A stretch of 64,000 nucleotides of DNA. Source: Candidatus Woesearchaeota archaeon. Lineage in GTDB: Archaea > Nanobdellota > Nanobdellia > Woesearchaeales > GW2011-AR15. The notes beneath the pieces were generated by a model. The model did no database searches. It worked only from the letters and a program-made list of their open reading frames with translations, and was not told the DNA's origin. A program made the position numbers and the translations under genes. Shown here piece by piece: positions 9,743-20,487 of this stretch; positions within the stretch are counted from its first letter, which is position 1, and every line of letters starts with the position of its first letter. The stretch covers positions 62,001 to 126,000 of the forward strand of contig JAFGJW010000006.1 in NCBI GenBank assembly GCA_016928835.1, written 5' to 3'.

Positions 9743-10221
9743 AAAGATTGGCTGTTTTAATTATAATAGTAAGTATCGCAGCCATTACTGCAATAGCTGA
9801 GGATTATACCTGCGGAGATATGATATGCGAGAAGAATGAGAATTATTTGGTGTGCCCGCAGGATTGCATATCCGGAGTAAAAGATAATTACTGCAACAAT
9901 GCAAGGGACAGGGTCTGCGACCCGGACTGTTATGGTGGTGATCCAGATTGCAGCACAACATATTACATAAAAGAAAAATGGGAAATGAGCAACCTGTTGA
10001 AAACTTTTCTGATAATAGTCTCTCTGCTATTGATTAGCTCCGCAATATATATCCTTTATAAAAAAACAATGAAAAAAGAAAAAATATTTGACACGACCAA
10101 TATTGAGAGCTTCTCAAAATTAAAGCCACAAAAGGACAAAACCTGGGCCAATCTGTCTGAGCAAGAAATCTTGGAGAAGATAAAACAGAGTGAAGATTTC
10201 AGGAGATATAAGAATGAATAG
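9739..10221 (+). CDS. Exported Cys-rich membrane protein
   Basis: Signal peptide, CGDMICEKNENYLVCPQDC and CDPDCYGGDPDC, second TM; ATGA overlap with upstream gene. Confidence 0.6.
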   Translation: MKRLAVLIIIVSIAAITAIAEDYTCGDMICEKNENYLVCPQDCISGVKDNYCNNARDRVCDPDCYGGDPDCSTTYYIKEKWEMSNLLKTFLIIVSLLLISSAIYILYKKTMKKEKIFDTTNIESFSKLKPQKDKTWANLSEQEILEKIKQSEDFRRYKNE

Positions 10222-10930
10222 AAAAGCTATGACCTTGCTTACCAAATCTATGTTTGCGATATTTATGGTTGTGTTTGTCTTTCTTGTAGTGTTTCTCCTG
10301 ATCCAAAATAGGGTGCAGCGTCTTGAGTCAGGACAACAATTTGATTATTACCTCAAAGGCAATAGATTCTTAACAGCGCTTATAAGCAACCCCAACTGTC
10401 TCTCTCTTGGCCAGCTGCAAGATAGGAAATCTGACACAATACAAAGTGCACTTGATGTTAATAAACTAAACTTAAATGACGGTAAGAATCAGGATCTGTG
10501 GTGCATGGAGAACTATGATTTTATTTATAGTATTGAGGTTGAAGACAGCTCCAGAAATATGTGGAGGATAGGACTTCTCAATCAAGATCCAAGATGGAGT
10601 GAGCGCAAAATCAAGATAACATTGCCATGTATTGTGAGATTTGACAATGGTATTGTGCATGCTGGTACTGTCTCTTTAATAGAGCATGTTGGACAGATAC
10701 CAAGATTTTATGGTTTGATCAAGGAGAGTTGTGTTACCAAGGAAAGCAGAACAGTAAAAATTAATACGGGATATGATTTAAAGTATGAGGATGACACTAA
10801 TACTTTTTTTATGGGTGATGATTATTTTTTCCCATATTTTTCATGTAGGGTTGAGCCTTTTGAGATTAGCAAAGGAACTCATCTTGTTTATCTGTCATAT
10901 AAAGACGGCTCATTAAAAATAAAGGTATGA
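10214..10930 (+). CDS. Pilin-like membrane protein
   Basis: MNRKAMTLLTKSMFAIFMVVFVFLVVFLLIQ; overlaps upstream stop. Confidence 0.6.
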   Translation: MNRKAMTLLTKSMFAIFMVVFVFLVVFLLIQNRVQRLESGQQFDYYLKGNRFLTALISNPNCLSLGQLQDRKSDTIQSALDVNKLNLNDGKNQDLWCMENYDFIYSIEVEDSSRNMWRIGLLNQDPRWSERKIKITLPCIVRFDNGIVHAGTVSLIEHVGQIPRFYGLIKESCVTKESRTVKINTGYDLKYEDDTNTFFMGDDYFFPYFSCRVEPFEISKGTHLVYLSYKDGSLKIKV

Positions 10931-11454
10931 TGACAAAAAAATATTTAACGAGAAAAGCTCAGACATCTGAGATGGTAGGGATTATTCTACTAATCATTGT
11001 AGTTTCTTTTGTGCTCTTATTTAGCAAACTTGGAGCTGGCAGGGAACAAGTGGCTAAGACAGAATCCACAATTGCCGATTTTGAAAATATTTACCTCTCT
11101 ACAACAATTACTAAATTCCCTTATATAACTGAAGCAGGCATTACCTTAAATGAATTGTTCGGAGTGTTGGTATGTTATGACAGAGACATAGAAAATTTTG
11201 GTTTTGACAACAATAATCAGCTGATTGAGATTAACATCCCTGTTGTTATCCAAAACAATCTCGATCAATTATATGGGAGGGATAATTGGGCAATTGAACT
11301 TGACAATAGATATTGCATAAACTCTCAAAATCTTGTTGAAGATAGCTGCGGGTATCTATTTAAAGAATTTGTGGTCTATGATTTTTTATTTCCTCTTCCG
11401 TGTAAAGTTGAATTAAGGAAGGGCAAAATAATAATTTCAGGTGATAATACATGA
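10927..11454 (+). CDS. Pilin-like membrane protein
   Basis: KKYLTRKAQTSEMVGIILLIIVVSFVLLF; ATGA overlap with upstream gene. Confidence 0.6.
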   Translation: MMTKKYLTRKAQTSEMVGIILLIIVVSFVLLFSKLGAGREQVAKTESTIADFENIYLSTTITKFPYITEAGITLNELFGVLVCYDRDIENFGFDNNNQLIEINIPVVIQNNLDQLYGRDNWAIELDNRYCINSQNLVEDSCGYLFKEFVVYDFLFPLPCKVELRKGKIIISGDNT

Positions 11455-12755
11455 AAAAAAAAGGGACTGTGTTCATCACAATTGTAATAATAGCTGTTGT
11501 TATTGCCATCTTCGCAGTATCAATACCACAAGCAGTACAGAAAAAGACAGCCCCGTTTGAATCTAGCGAGCATTACGCAGAAGCTGTATCTACTGCCATG
11601 TATCAGGCAATTGAAAACTCCATTGCTAGATCAACATACAATATGGGAGATTTCGGCTTCCAAGACATTAATAACAGCTACTGGATAAGCTACTCCCTGC
11701 CATTAGTCCCAAGCGTGGAAGACATAAATGAGAGACTAGAAGTAATGATAAACGACACAGTAAATGATTATATGGGGCAGTTAAGTGCACAGCAGCTTGG
11801 GGACACTGTTATAGAAAGAGTTGACAAAATCAGTCATGTAACAGTTAATGTAGACCAAGATGATGTAATTGAGGGTGAGCATGACAATAGTTTCAGTGTA
11901 ACTGCACATTCTGGGAGAGTCAGGCTGAACTCAGAGAATAATCAAAAAGCATACCAAGACACTGGATTTGATGTTCCTATTGACAACTGGAGATTTTGGT
12001 TCATGTACAGAGTGATAAGAGAGTGGGCACTGCAGAATTCGTTTTCAAAAGAGGCATGCAATATGCTCCCTGAGTTTGGTGTTAAAGGAGGCAGAGAATG
12101 CCCGTATTTGGCTATTACAGATAACACAATTGATAATCTGCTTGAGCAGAAGATATTAGAGCTTAATGAAACATTTTTCAATGAAGATAATGGTCACCAA
12201 TATGTAGAGTGCAACCACACTATTATCTGCAGAGTGGGTGTAACGAATATTGATCCACATAATAAGGACTGCCCGGATGTATGCGACATGTGCGAGTTAT
12301 CAAATTGTGTTTATCTTAACAGGATCAGGGATTGTGAGATAACATGCGACCCAGATCCAGTATGCGGCAATCCTGGTGATGCTCTACTTCCTCCATGCGA
12401 AGAAGGAGAGATTAGATTTGATGAGTACAGGTTTGACGAGGAAGAATGCAGCAGATATCATTGTGAATATTTCTCAGGCGACTGCTATGGATTAGGAGTA
12501 GAGCATACATGGAGTGTCATCTCCGAGATTACATGCACAGACCATAAAAACAGAAAACCGATTTCAGAAGAGGGCATAAAAGAGCTGGGCCTCAGGTTCA
12601 GGATACACACCTACTTTTATAGATACCATGACGCTTATATTGACTGCATCAATAATGATGAGATATGTCCGCCAGAGACCCCTGTAATCCCCCCTCAAGA
12701 ACCAGGGTCTGGAGGGGCGCCTGGCGGAAGCGGAGGTGACGGCTCTGGCGGTTAA
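11451..12755 (+). CDS. Anchored ectodomain protein, Cys-rich, Gly-rich C-terminus
   Basis: MKKKGTVFITIVIIAVVIAIFAVSIP; CPDVCDMCELSNC...; C-terminal GSGGAPGGSGGDGSGG. Confidence 0.65.
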   Translation: MKKKGTVFITIVIIAVVIAIFAVSIPQAVQKKTAPFESSEHYAEAVSTAMYQAIENSIARSTYNMGDFGFQDINNSYWISYSLPLVPSVEDINERLEVMINDTVNDYMGQLSAQQLGDTVIERVDKISHVTVNVDQDDVIEGEHDNSFSVTAHSGRVRLNSENNQKAYQDTGFDVPIDNWRFWFMYRVIREWALQNSFSKEACNMLPEFGVKGGRECPYLAITDNTIDNLLEQKILELNETFFNEDNGHQYVECNHTIICRVGVTNIDPHNKDCPDVCDMCELSNCVYLNRIRDCEITCDPDPVCGNPGDALLPPCEEGEIRFDEYRFDEEECSRYHCEYFSGDCYGLGVEHTWSVISEITCTDHKNRKPISEEGIKELGLRFRIHTYFYRYHDAYIDCINNDEICPPETPVIPPQEPGSGGAPGGSGGDGSGG

Positions 12756-12756
12756 A

Positions 12757-14751
12757 ATGTCTGGGAAAAAATCAGAGATTTCAATATTTGTAATATTCTC
12801 AGTATTAATCACAATCATAGGTATTGTGTTGGTCCTCACATTTGTGGCCAATAATAGGGATAGCGCCAAAAGGACCTATTGTTTAACTCAATATGAGCAG
12901 ACAGGTGAGAGAGACGAGTATTGCGAAGAATTTCTGAGGCTAGAGGGCAATATCATAAAACAAAGAGAATCAAGATTAACTCATTTTTCAGATGGAAAAA
13001 AAGAAGGATATATCAACCTAACCCCTCAAAATGGATTCTTCAAAAGTACATCAATTGAACTGCCAAGAAATGCATATATTAAAAGTGCCAAACTCAAAGT
13101 AGCTCTAAAAGAAGAAAAAATTACTTTGTTCAATGATGACCAGTCAAAGCAAGTTTTAATAGTTCCATTAAATAGGCCTTCAATTACCAAACGAACACAA
13201 GCCCTGCCGAGCAATATAGAAATTGATGATGTAAAGTTTGAAATCAGCGGAGCTTCATATCCACTTGGTGCAGATATTATTTTTATTATTGACACATCTG
13301 ATAGCATGGCAAATGAATGGGCTGCTGTTTGTAGTAAACTGAAAGAAATAGAGAATGAGCTCAATAAGCAGAACCTGGATATAAGGACAGGTGTTTTTGG
13401 TTTGGATGAGGGCGGGACAGATGACTTCTGCATGCAGGCATCAATATCCTCAGACCAGATGAGACCGCTGATGGCTTTGCAGGAATTTAACAGAAATAGT
13501 GGCCATGAGAACCATAATCCCTGCTCATATTGGATGTATCCAAGAACTGATGATTATAGTGAGGCATGGGCCCTTGGAGCTGCCTGGCTGGCACAGAATT
13601 TTGATTGGAGATTGGCTGATGATATTAAGAGAATCATTATTCCCATAAGTGACTCAGACCCTACAGGAGGAAGACCCGTATGCAAAAACATAGATGGGGG
13701 ATGGGAAGGAAAAGCAGAGTTCAGTGATGATGACACAAGCATGGGCTCCGAGGTTATAGCGATTAATATGGCGCTGCAAAAATGCACTGATTACAATAAA
13801 TGGATATATGTTTTACCAATTTCTGGAGATGAAAGCGGAACAGTGAGTGAAAGGTTTGATATAGGCTCAGAGCAATGCCAGTATAACTGGAGATGCCAGC
13901 AGATACTACAATGGATGCACGAGCTGGCTGTGCAGACAGGAGCAATTAGTCAGGAAGACATACTGCCAGCATTTCAGGATCAAGACACAATAATTAATAC
14001 TGTCCTTGATGTGATGACGAGTCCGTTTCCAGGCAATACCATTGTCTCTGTAAGCGGGGTTGATGTGTGGAGATATGACGGTATACTGGATAATGCAAGT
14101 TCTCCCCAGATAGTACGTTCTGAGCAACTAAGGCAGCTAATGCAGAGTTGTGCTGGAACAGAGTGTCCAATAACTATTGTCAGCGACCAGGGGATTATTA
14201 TACTTGACAGGTTAAGGATTAGATATTTGCAGGACCCGCAGTTAGTCTCTATCAGAGTAGCCAGCCAAGAAATTGATGTAAGTGGCCAGCTTTCATACTC
14301 TAATCCAGAAGTTGAGATTGATGTAAAAGAAGAGTTACAATTAGTCTTAGAGAGCTGCCCTCAAAATCAAAAATACTGCACAATTGACATTGCAGCTCAA
14401 GGAGCTCAGGAAGGATTTCTAGGATTTGAGATTGAGGTTGAATATGATTATTATGACCTTGAACAGGATCTAATATTTGATATTATTGACTGCTGGAGGC
14501 AAAGTAATGAAGGCAGGTCAGATAATAATTTTCTTTGCAAGGAGATATTTGTCCCGGAAAAATATGGTTTTAATTACCCTATAACCGAACAGATTGTCAC
14601 TAATATGTTTATCAGCCATAACCTTTGTCATATCATATCCAATAATGATTTTAACTGCGGTGACCAGGATAATATTGAATTTGCACAAAACATATATAAT
14701 GTAAGAAACATATTAATTGAATACAAAGACAGGCAAGTTGTTGTAAGCTAA
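12757..14751 (+). CDS. VWA domain surface protein
   Basis: N-terminal TM; DIIFIIDTSDSMANEW MIDAS-like motif. Confidence 0.75.
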   Translation: MSGKKSEISIFVIFSVLITIIGIVLVLTFVANNRDSAKRTYCLTQYEQTGERDEYCEEFLRLEGNIIKQRESRLTHFSDGKKEGYINLTPQNGFFKSTSIELPRNAYIKSAKLKVALKEEKITLFNDDQSKQVLIVPLNRPSITKRTQALPSNIEIDDVKFEISGASYPLGADIIFIIDTSDSMANEWAAVCSKLKEIENELNKQNLDIRTGVFGLDEGGTDDFCMQASISSDQMRPLMALQEFNRNSGHENHNPCSYWMYPRTDDYSEAWALGAAWLAQNFDWRLADDIKRIIIPISDSDPTGGRPVCKNIDGGWEGKAEFSDDDTSMGSEVIAINMALQKCTDYNKWIYVLPISGDESGTVSERFDIGSEQCQYNWRCQQILQWMHELAVQTGAISQEDILPAFQDQDTIINTVLDVMTSPFPGNTIVSVSGVDVWRYDGILDNASSPQIVRSEQLRQLMQSCAGTECPITIVSDQGIIILDRLRIRYLQDPQLVSIRVASQEIDVSGQLSYSNPEVEIDVKEELQLVLESCPQNQKYCTIDIAAQGAQEGFLGFEIEVEYDYYDLEQDLIFDIIDCWRQSNEGRSDNNFLCKEIFVPEKYGFNYPITEQIVTNMFISHNLCHIISNNDFNCGDQDNIEFAQNIYNVRNILIEYKDRQVVVS

Positions 14752-14753
14752 GC

Positions 14754-15221
14754 ATGACTTTTGTTGTTATTACTGGAACTGACAGAAAGGAATTTGAAAC
14801 AATGAGGGAAGCTCTTTCCTACAGAACAGCAGTCAGCAGAATCTATGAGAGGGATACTTTTGGGAATGTGGTGCCATTGGATAATGCAAAGATCCAGGAA
14901 TACCTGCAACATGAACCTGTGGCAAAACCTCCTAAAAAAGAAGAGAAAGCAGCCGACCAAGACCTTTTAAATACTGATGCCGAGAAGAGCCCTCAGACCA
15001 CTATACAAGAAGATAAACTAGATAAAGAATTATCCCACCTTGATCAATTAGAAAGGGAACGTACTTCAGATACTCACGAAGGAGCAAAGTCAAAAAAAAC
15101 AAATTTGCTTACAATATTAATATATGTTTTCATGGCTGCTATCATCATATTTTTTTTGCTGATGATTATTAGACCGTTTTTCGAAAACTTTTTTAATAGC
15201 TATATGAACTTTAATGTGTGA
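14754..15221 (+). CDS. C-terminally membrane-anchored hypothetical protein
   Basis: Soluble N-terminal region, charged linker, C-terminal TM ILIYVFMAAIIIFFLLMIIRPFF. Confidence 0.55.
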   Translation: MTFVVITGTDRKEFETMREALSYRTAVSRIYERDTFGNVVPLDNAKIQEYLQHEPVAKPPKKEEKAADQDLLNTDAEKSPQTTIQEDKLDKELSHLDQLERERTSDTHEGAKSKKTNLLTILIYVFMAAIIIFFLLMIIRPFFENFFNSYMNFNV

Positions 15222-15223
15222 GA

Positions 15224-15673
15224 ATGAAAAAAGCTGAACTGACTCTGCAGTATATATTCCTAATATTTGTTGCAGTGATAGCTGTCTTTGTAATTGTTGG
15301 CTTGATAACAAGAATGGCTCTTAATTCTGAAAAGTTCATGTGTGCACTCACAGGCAAGTGCGATCCTGATAACGGCTTTAGTGCAGAAAGCCTTGAAGCA
15401 TCTGATGAAGATGGGTTTATGAATGCAATAATAAAAAATGCAAAAATCTGTTATGAAAGGGGAAGCAAAGGAGAGGTTGAAACAAGACAGACTATTGCCC
15501 ATTGCTATGCTGTTAAATGCATTGCCAACGGATGCACTGCCTCATGCCCGGATGTGCAGGGAGAGATTGAAGCAAGCATCGGCAGCAGTAATGTTGATTG
15601 CACAGAGTTCCAGAATAGCAATATAGCCATAATAGATTTTGACTATTCTCTTTCAAAGGTTATTATAAAGTGA
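15224..15673 (+). CDS. Pilin-like membrane protein
   Basis: MKKAELTLQYIFLIFVAVIAVFVIVGLI. Confidence 0.6.
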   Translation: MKKAELTLQYIFLIFVAVIAVFVIVGLITRMALNSEKFMCALTGKCDPDNGFSAESLEASDEDGFMNAIIKNAKICYERGSKGEVETRQTIAHCYAVKCIANGCTASCPDVQGEIEASIGSSNVDCTEFQNSNIAIIDFDYSLSKVIIK

Positions 15674-16191
15674 AATCAAAGAAGGCTATTGAGTCGGTTG
15701 AGGTATGGATGTGGATTATTGCCGGCCTGATAATCGGAAGCCTCATTTTTGTTGCAGGCTATACTCTCTTGTCTCACTGGGTTCATAACAATGAAGTTAA
15801 CCAGGCCCAGCAAAGCTTTTCTTCTCTAGTATCTTCATTGCTTAATGTCTGCAACCTTGGAGTGGACAGGCAGGAGATATCTCCATACATATTTCCAAAG
15901 GTTGTAAATAATATCACTGCTTACAATGAAAGTACAGATGAATACGGCAAGGGTAATTCTTTGTGCATTGCTATAGAAGGAGAAGGAAGTTATTGTGAAA
16001 ATTTGAAGAAGCTGGAATGCAACCTGCCCATATTTATGGATGCTATTGAAATTAGGGAAAGGAAGACTCTATTTTCTGTTGTACAAAAGGCACTTGGAAA
16101 ACCTCAGAGTGCAAAGATTAGGTTCAATATCACAAAAATATCTTCAGAGAGATCTATTTTTATAAATTGGAGAGAAGAAATTATTGAATAG
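15670..16191 (+). CDS. Pilin-like membrane protein
   Basis: GTG start overlapping the upstream stop; KKAIESVEVWMWIIAGLIIGSLIFVAGYTLL. Confidence 0.6.
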   Translation: MKSKKAIESVEVWMWIIAGLIIGSLIFVAGYTLLSHWVHNNEVNQAQQSFSSLVSSLLNVCNLGVDRQEISPYIFPKVVNNITAYNESTDEYGKGNSLCIAIEGEGSYCENLKKLECNLPIFMDAIEIRERKTLFSVVQKALGKPQSAKIRFNITKISSERSIFINWREEIIE

Positions 16192-17899
16192 TCTGCAATG
16201 GCTGATAGGTATCTGCATTAATAATCCTTACAGGATTTAGTTTAGGTAGCTCCTTTTTCTGTTTTTCTGAATTACATTTTTCAATTGCCTTTTCAATATT
16301 TGGTTGTCCTTCATAATAAAATACTTTCGGCCTTTTTGTTTTCTCAAAGTACTTTTCAAAATAGAGTACATAGTTCCGCGGTATTAAAATTAAGGATTCA
16401 TCCGTATCAATCCCCTTTGCTTCATAAAATTGCTTTGCTTGCTTAACTGAGTCTTCTTCAAAAGATTTTGCCTCTTTACTTTTTTTAGTGAATTCATTTT
16501 TGCTAAATTTGCTAATCTCATCAATGAGATTTTCTTTATTCACCTTTTTATCTGGACGAGCTAATTTTTCTTCATAGATTTTCATGAGCAGTATTAAATT
16601 CAGGATATCAAGACCATATTTTGTGCTGAAGTCCTGATTACCGTCATTCATCCATTTTTCAGTAAAATTCTTTTCTATCATTTTCTCAGCTTCCTCTGTC
16701 CAGCCTTCTTTAAAATTTTCGTTTAGTTTTTCTGCTTCTTTTGTCCATTCCTTAAATTTTCTATCCATCTCTTTTTCAAGCAATTCGTATGTTTTTTCTG
16801 CTAGCTCAACTGGTTTCTCAGTTAAAGAATATATCTTAACAATATTTTCAGATAGGTTAAAGATTCTGTTTGCCAGTACCGCTTCTAGTGGAGAAATGAA
16901 GATTATTTCACTCTGTTCGTAATGGGTGACTTGATTAATATAAAATAAAAAATAGTTTAGCTGTATTTCGGAAGCTCCAATTTTGAAAAATTCGTTGTGG
17001 ATTGGCAAATCCAAAAAACAGTTGTTCAATATGCCAACTGCCTCTTGGACAGAGCAGCCATAGGCTATGTATATCCTACTTGGGAATTTTAATTTTGGAA
17101 TAATATACTGGTGCATCAGAAGTCTGAGGTCATTATCAATATCCAGCTCTTTACTCTCAAACATAAGAATCTCATTATTTTCATCCTGATTATCTTTGAG
17201 TTTTATATCACCCAATGTTTTAATGATTTTGTTATGTTCCGCTATCTCTTTTGAATAGAGGGACATAAGTAAGGTTATTTGATGGCCAGGGTCAATTTTT
17301 TGAGACAACATTCTACTAATTGCTGACCCATGTGTTGTATTAATCAGCTTGTTTATTATCCTTGTCTGCTCATTGATTGTCTGTTTGTATTCTCTTAACT
17401 CATTTTTTAGCAATCCCAATTTTTTGCTATTTTCCTTATCAATTTCTTCTACTTTGCTTAGTTTAAGATCAATTGCCTTGAGTCCTTCTTCACCCTTGCC
17501 AAGATACTGCTCTATCTCTGTGTCTTTTTTAATTTTCTGAGAGAGGATATTGTAAAGACCTAAAAGAATTTTATCGGCTTTTTTCTCTGTCTCAAGATTT
17601 ATTTTCTCGAGTTTTATTTCCTTTAAGTCAAGCTTCTCTATGTTATTAAGCAGTGTAAAAATCATGGGAGTTATTGCCTGCTCATTTAGTGTTTTCACCT
17701 GCTTCAGAACAGAAGAGTCTGTTGATGATTTTATTTCATTAAAAAGATTTTTTTTCTTGTCCTCAATTGAGGAGTCTTCAACTATTTCTTTAATTTGCCC
17801 GAAATAAGAAGAGCTCAATTTTATGCTCGTCAAATCCTGCTGGATTTTTGAGTCAACTTCTGCTGTAATGTTTTTTAATTTAGAATCCTCTTTTTCCAT
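16181..17899 (-). CDS. Coiled-coil-rich cytoplasmic hypothetical protein
   Basis: Long ORF from MEKEDSKLKN; TATA-like TTTATATACA about 28 bp upstream suggests leaderless start. Confidence 0.6.
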   Translation of the reverse strand: MEKEDSKLKNITAEVDSKIQQDLTSIKLSSSYFGQIKEIVEDSSIEDKKKNLFNEIKSSTDSSVLKQVKTLNEQAITPMIFTLLNNIEKLDLKEIKLEKINLETEKKADKILLGLYNILSQKIKKDTEIEQYLGKGEEGLKAIDLKLSKVEEIDKENSKKLGLLKNELREYKQTINEQTRIINKLINTTHGSAISRMLSQKIDPGHQITLLMSLYSKEIAEHNKIIKTLGDIKLKDNQDENNEILMFESKELDIDNDLRLLMHQYIIPKLKFPSRIYIAYGCSVQEAVGILNNCFLDLPIHNEFFKIGASEIQLNYFLFYINQVTHYEQSEIIFISPLEAVLANRIFNLSENIVKIYSLTEKPVELAEKTYELLEKEMDRKFKEWTKEAEKLNENFKEGWTEEAEKMIEKNFTEKWMNDGNQDFSTKYGLDILNLILLMKIYEEKLARPDKKVNKENLIDEISKFSKNEFTKKSKEAKSFEEDSVKQAKQFYEAKGIDTDESLILIPRNYVLYFEKYFEKTKRPKVFYYEGQPNIEKAIEKCNSEKQKKELPKLNPVRIINADTYQPLQTIQ

Positions 17900-17940
17900 T
17901 AAAAATATAGTTAAGAAAAATGTATATAAATTTGTTGTTT

Positions 17941-18660
17941 TTATGGGATTGCTACATCTTTCCTTGCACAATAAGGTTGTCCCAAAGGATCATTTTTCCA
18001 TTCGCAGTAGGCACTTGCCGCAATACATTTTTCTTGAGTAAATCCAACACAGCATATAAAGTTTGAATCTCTGACAGTTGCTAAAGACTCACTGAAGCAA
18101 AACCTTTCTTTCCAATTGTAATCTGTCGGGAAGAGACCAGCAGTTTCATCATAGGTCTCCCTATCCGGTAGCAGGCATGCATCATCATAATCTGTTGTTG
18201 ATTGTGGCTTTTCACCAGATATTTCAATGAATAGCTGGTGATACTTGTTAGGAGCCTTCTGAGCCAGCAAATCTCTACAATAATGACCATCATAGGTTCC
18301 TTTGCAGTTTGGCACAAGAACAAAGCAGGGTATTTTCTTTTCGCAGAACCACCAAGCACCATGCTGTGCTGCTCCTTGCGGAGTACCGTCTTTGTTCCAG
18401 TCAACTTGATATACTCTGCTGCAGAACTCAATGGTCCCTTCTTCTTTGCCAGCCATATTACACAGGTTCTCACATTCTGTCAATGCTGCTTCCTTGGCAG
18501 CTTTCATAGCATATTCTTCTGACTCTTGTCCTATAACTGAGCTTCCTCTGCCCACAAACTTAAAGAACATATTCAGAACTACTAATGAAATTATCAGCAG
18601 CAAGAACAAACCAAATATCATTTGCAGAGATTTTTCTCCTCTTTTTGTCATAAAAATCAC
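17941..18660 (-). CDS. Pilin-like anchored Cys-rich protein
   Basis: KRGEKSLQMIFGLFLLLIISLVVLNMFF plus a ~16-Cys ectodomain. Confidence 0.6.
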   Translation of the reverse strand: MIFMTKRGEKSLQMIFGLFLLLIISLVVLNMFFKFVGRGSSVIGQESEEYAMKAAKEAALTECENLCNMAGKEEGTIEFCSRVYQVDWNKDGTPQGAAQHGAWWFCEKKIPCFVLVPNCKGTYDGHYCRDLLAQKAPNKYHQLFIEISGEKPQSTTDYDDACLLPDRETYDETAGLFPTDYNWKERFCFSESLATVRDSNFICCVGFTQEKCIAASAYCEWKNDPLGQPYCARKDVAIP

Positions 18661-18753
18661 CTTAGGTTATTTTATTATGATAGAAATCTATATGCTTCAG
18701 CCTTTATAAACTTTACTGTAACTAGTATATTGCGATACTACAAGGTTTGAGTA

Positions 18754-20388
18754 TTAATACTCTGGCATCTTATCTTCTGATCCCGGCATCTTTGGCTCTT
18801 CTTTTTTTCCTGAGGCAATAACATCATCTATGCGAAGAATCATTGTAGCAACTTCTGATGCCGAGCTTACTGCCTGGGTCTTGATTTTTAGAGGCTCAAT
18901 CACCCCATGTTGCCAGGCATCCATCACTTTGCCCGTAAATACATCTATTCCAGCCCATTTCTTGTTTTTATCATGAGCTGATTTTAATTCAGTGAGAACA
19001 TTAATAGGATCAAGACCTGCATTCTCAGCAAGTGTCCTTGGTATAATCTCCATTGCATCTGCGAATGCATTCAGTGCCAATTGTTCTCTTCCAGAGAGCG
19101 ACTCTGCATAGTGCCTAATATTTCTTGCCAGCTCTATTTCTGGCGCTCCTGCTCCAGCAACAACCTTACCAAGCGTTAAAGCAGATATAACAACACCAAT
19201 TGCATCCTCCATTGCTCTCTCTACCTCATCAATAACGTGCTCAGTGCCTCCTCGTACCAAGATTGTTACTGCTTTTGCATTTTTACAATCCTTTACAAAA
19301 GTCATGTCCTCCTCTCCAACTCTCTGTTCTTCCACAACTCCTGCCTTTCCCAAGTCAGAGGAAGTCAAATCATCAATATTTGTAATAATCCTACCAGTAG
19401 TAGCCTTCGCAAGTTTTTCCATGTCAGATTTTTTAACTCGTCTTATTGCATATATCCCGCGCTTTGCCATGAAATGCTGCGCAAGATCATCAATACCCTT
19501 TTGACAAATTACAACATTTGCACCAATAGCTTCAATTGTATCCACCATTTTTTTAATCATCTTCTCTTCCATATCGAGAAATGCCTGCATCTGGGTTGGA
19601 TCTGTTATCTGGATTTTTGCATCTGTTTCTGTGCTTTTGACTTCAAGCGCAGTGTCAATAAGGGCAATCTTAGCATTTTTCACTATCTTCGGCATTCCTG
19701 CATGAACTCTCTCTTTGTCCAATACAATGCCTTCAACAAGTTCAGTTTGCTCAACACTGGCCCCCACTTTTTTCTCAAGCTTGATATCCTCCTTATCAAT
19801 GGTTATTTTACTGTTGCTTATTTCCATAACCTGCATTACTGCCTTAACAGTCATTTCTCCCAATTTTTCTTTTGCTGACTCTGCTCCTTTTCCGGTCATT
19901 GAAGTCATGGCAATCTTTTTTAATATCCCAATGTCATCAGGCGATATTGGTTCAGCAATCTTATTAAGAACAATCTGGGCTTTTTCAGCAGCCATTCGAT
20001 ATCCCTTGACAATAACAGTAGGATGTATTTCCATTTCCAATAAATCTTCTGCTTTTTTAAGCAATTCTCCAGCAAGCACAACCGCAGTTGTGGTGCCGTC
20101 TCCAACTTCATCCTCCTGTGTTTTTGCAATCTCAACAATCATCTTTGCAGCAGGATGCTCTATACTCATCTCCTCAAGTATTGTTACACCATCATTTGTA
20201 ACAACAACCTCTCCGAGGGAATCTACAAGCATCTTATCCATGCCTTTTGGCCCCAAAGTAGTGCGCACTGTTTCAGCCACCAGTTTAGCTGCCATGATAT
20301 TGTTTCTCTGGGCTGTCCTGCCCGAGCTCCTTTGCGTTCCCTCTGGTAAAATAAATATTGGTTGAACTTCTCTTGCCATTGTATCCAC
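18754..20388 (-). CDS. thsA: Thermosome subunit (group II chaperonin)
   Basis: [43 protein letters not shown], typical length and C-terminus. Confidence 0.98.
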   Translation of the reverse strand: MDTMAREVQPIFILPEGTQRSSGRTAQRNNIMAAKLVAETVRTTLGPKGMDKMLVDSLGEVVVTNDGVTILEEMSIEHPAAKMIVEIAKTQEDEVGDGTTTAVVLAGELLKKAEDLLEMEIHPTVIVKGYRMAAEKAQIVLNKIAEPISPDDIGILKKIAMTSMTGKGAESAKEKLGEMTVKAVMQVMEISNSKITIDKEDIKLEKKVGASVEQTELVEGIVLDKERVHAGMPKIVKNAKIALIDTALEVKSTETDAKIQITDPTQMQAFLDMEEKMIKKMVDTIEAIGANVVICQKGIDDLAQHFMAKRGIYAIRRVKKSDMEKLAKATTGRIITNIDDLTSSDLGKAGVVEEQRVGEEDMTFVKDCKNAKAVTILVRGGTEHVIDEVERAMEDAIGVVISALTLGKVVAGAGAPEIELARNIRHYAESLSGREQLALNAFADAMEIIPRTLAENAGLDPINVLTELKSAHDKNKKWAGIDVFTGKVMDAWQHGVIEPLKIKTQAVSSASEVATMILRIDDVIASGKKEEPKMPGSEDKMPEY

Positions 20389-20487
20389 CCCTCAGTATTA
20401 AGGTAATTTTGTCATCTGATGGGAATAATGACGTTTTTATAAATATTATGGAATAAATTGAGTTAATTTAAAAATAATAAAATTTAA

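Noticed and set aside
19237-19878. Long plus-strand ORF antisense to the thermosome gene
   Set aside because: Shadow of a strongly coding minus-strand gene; Cys/Phe/His-rich composition with no domain signature.
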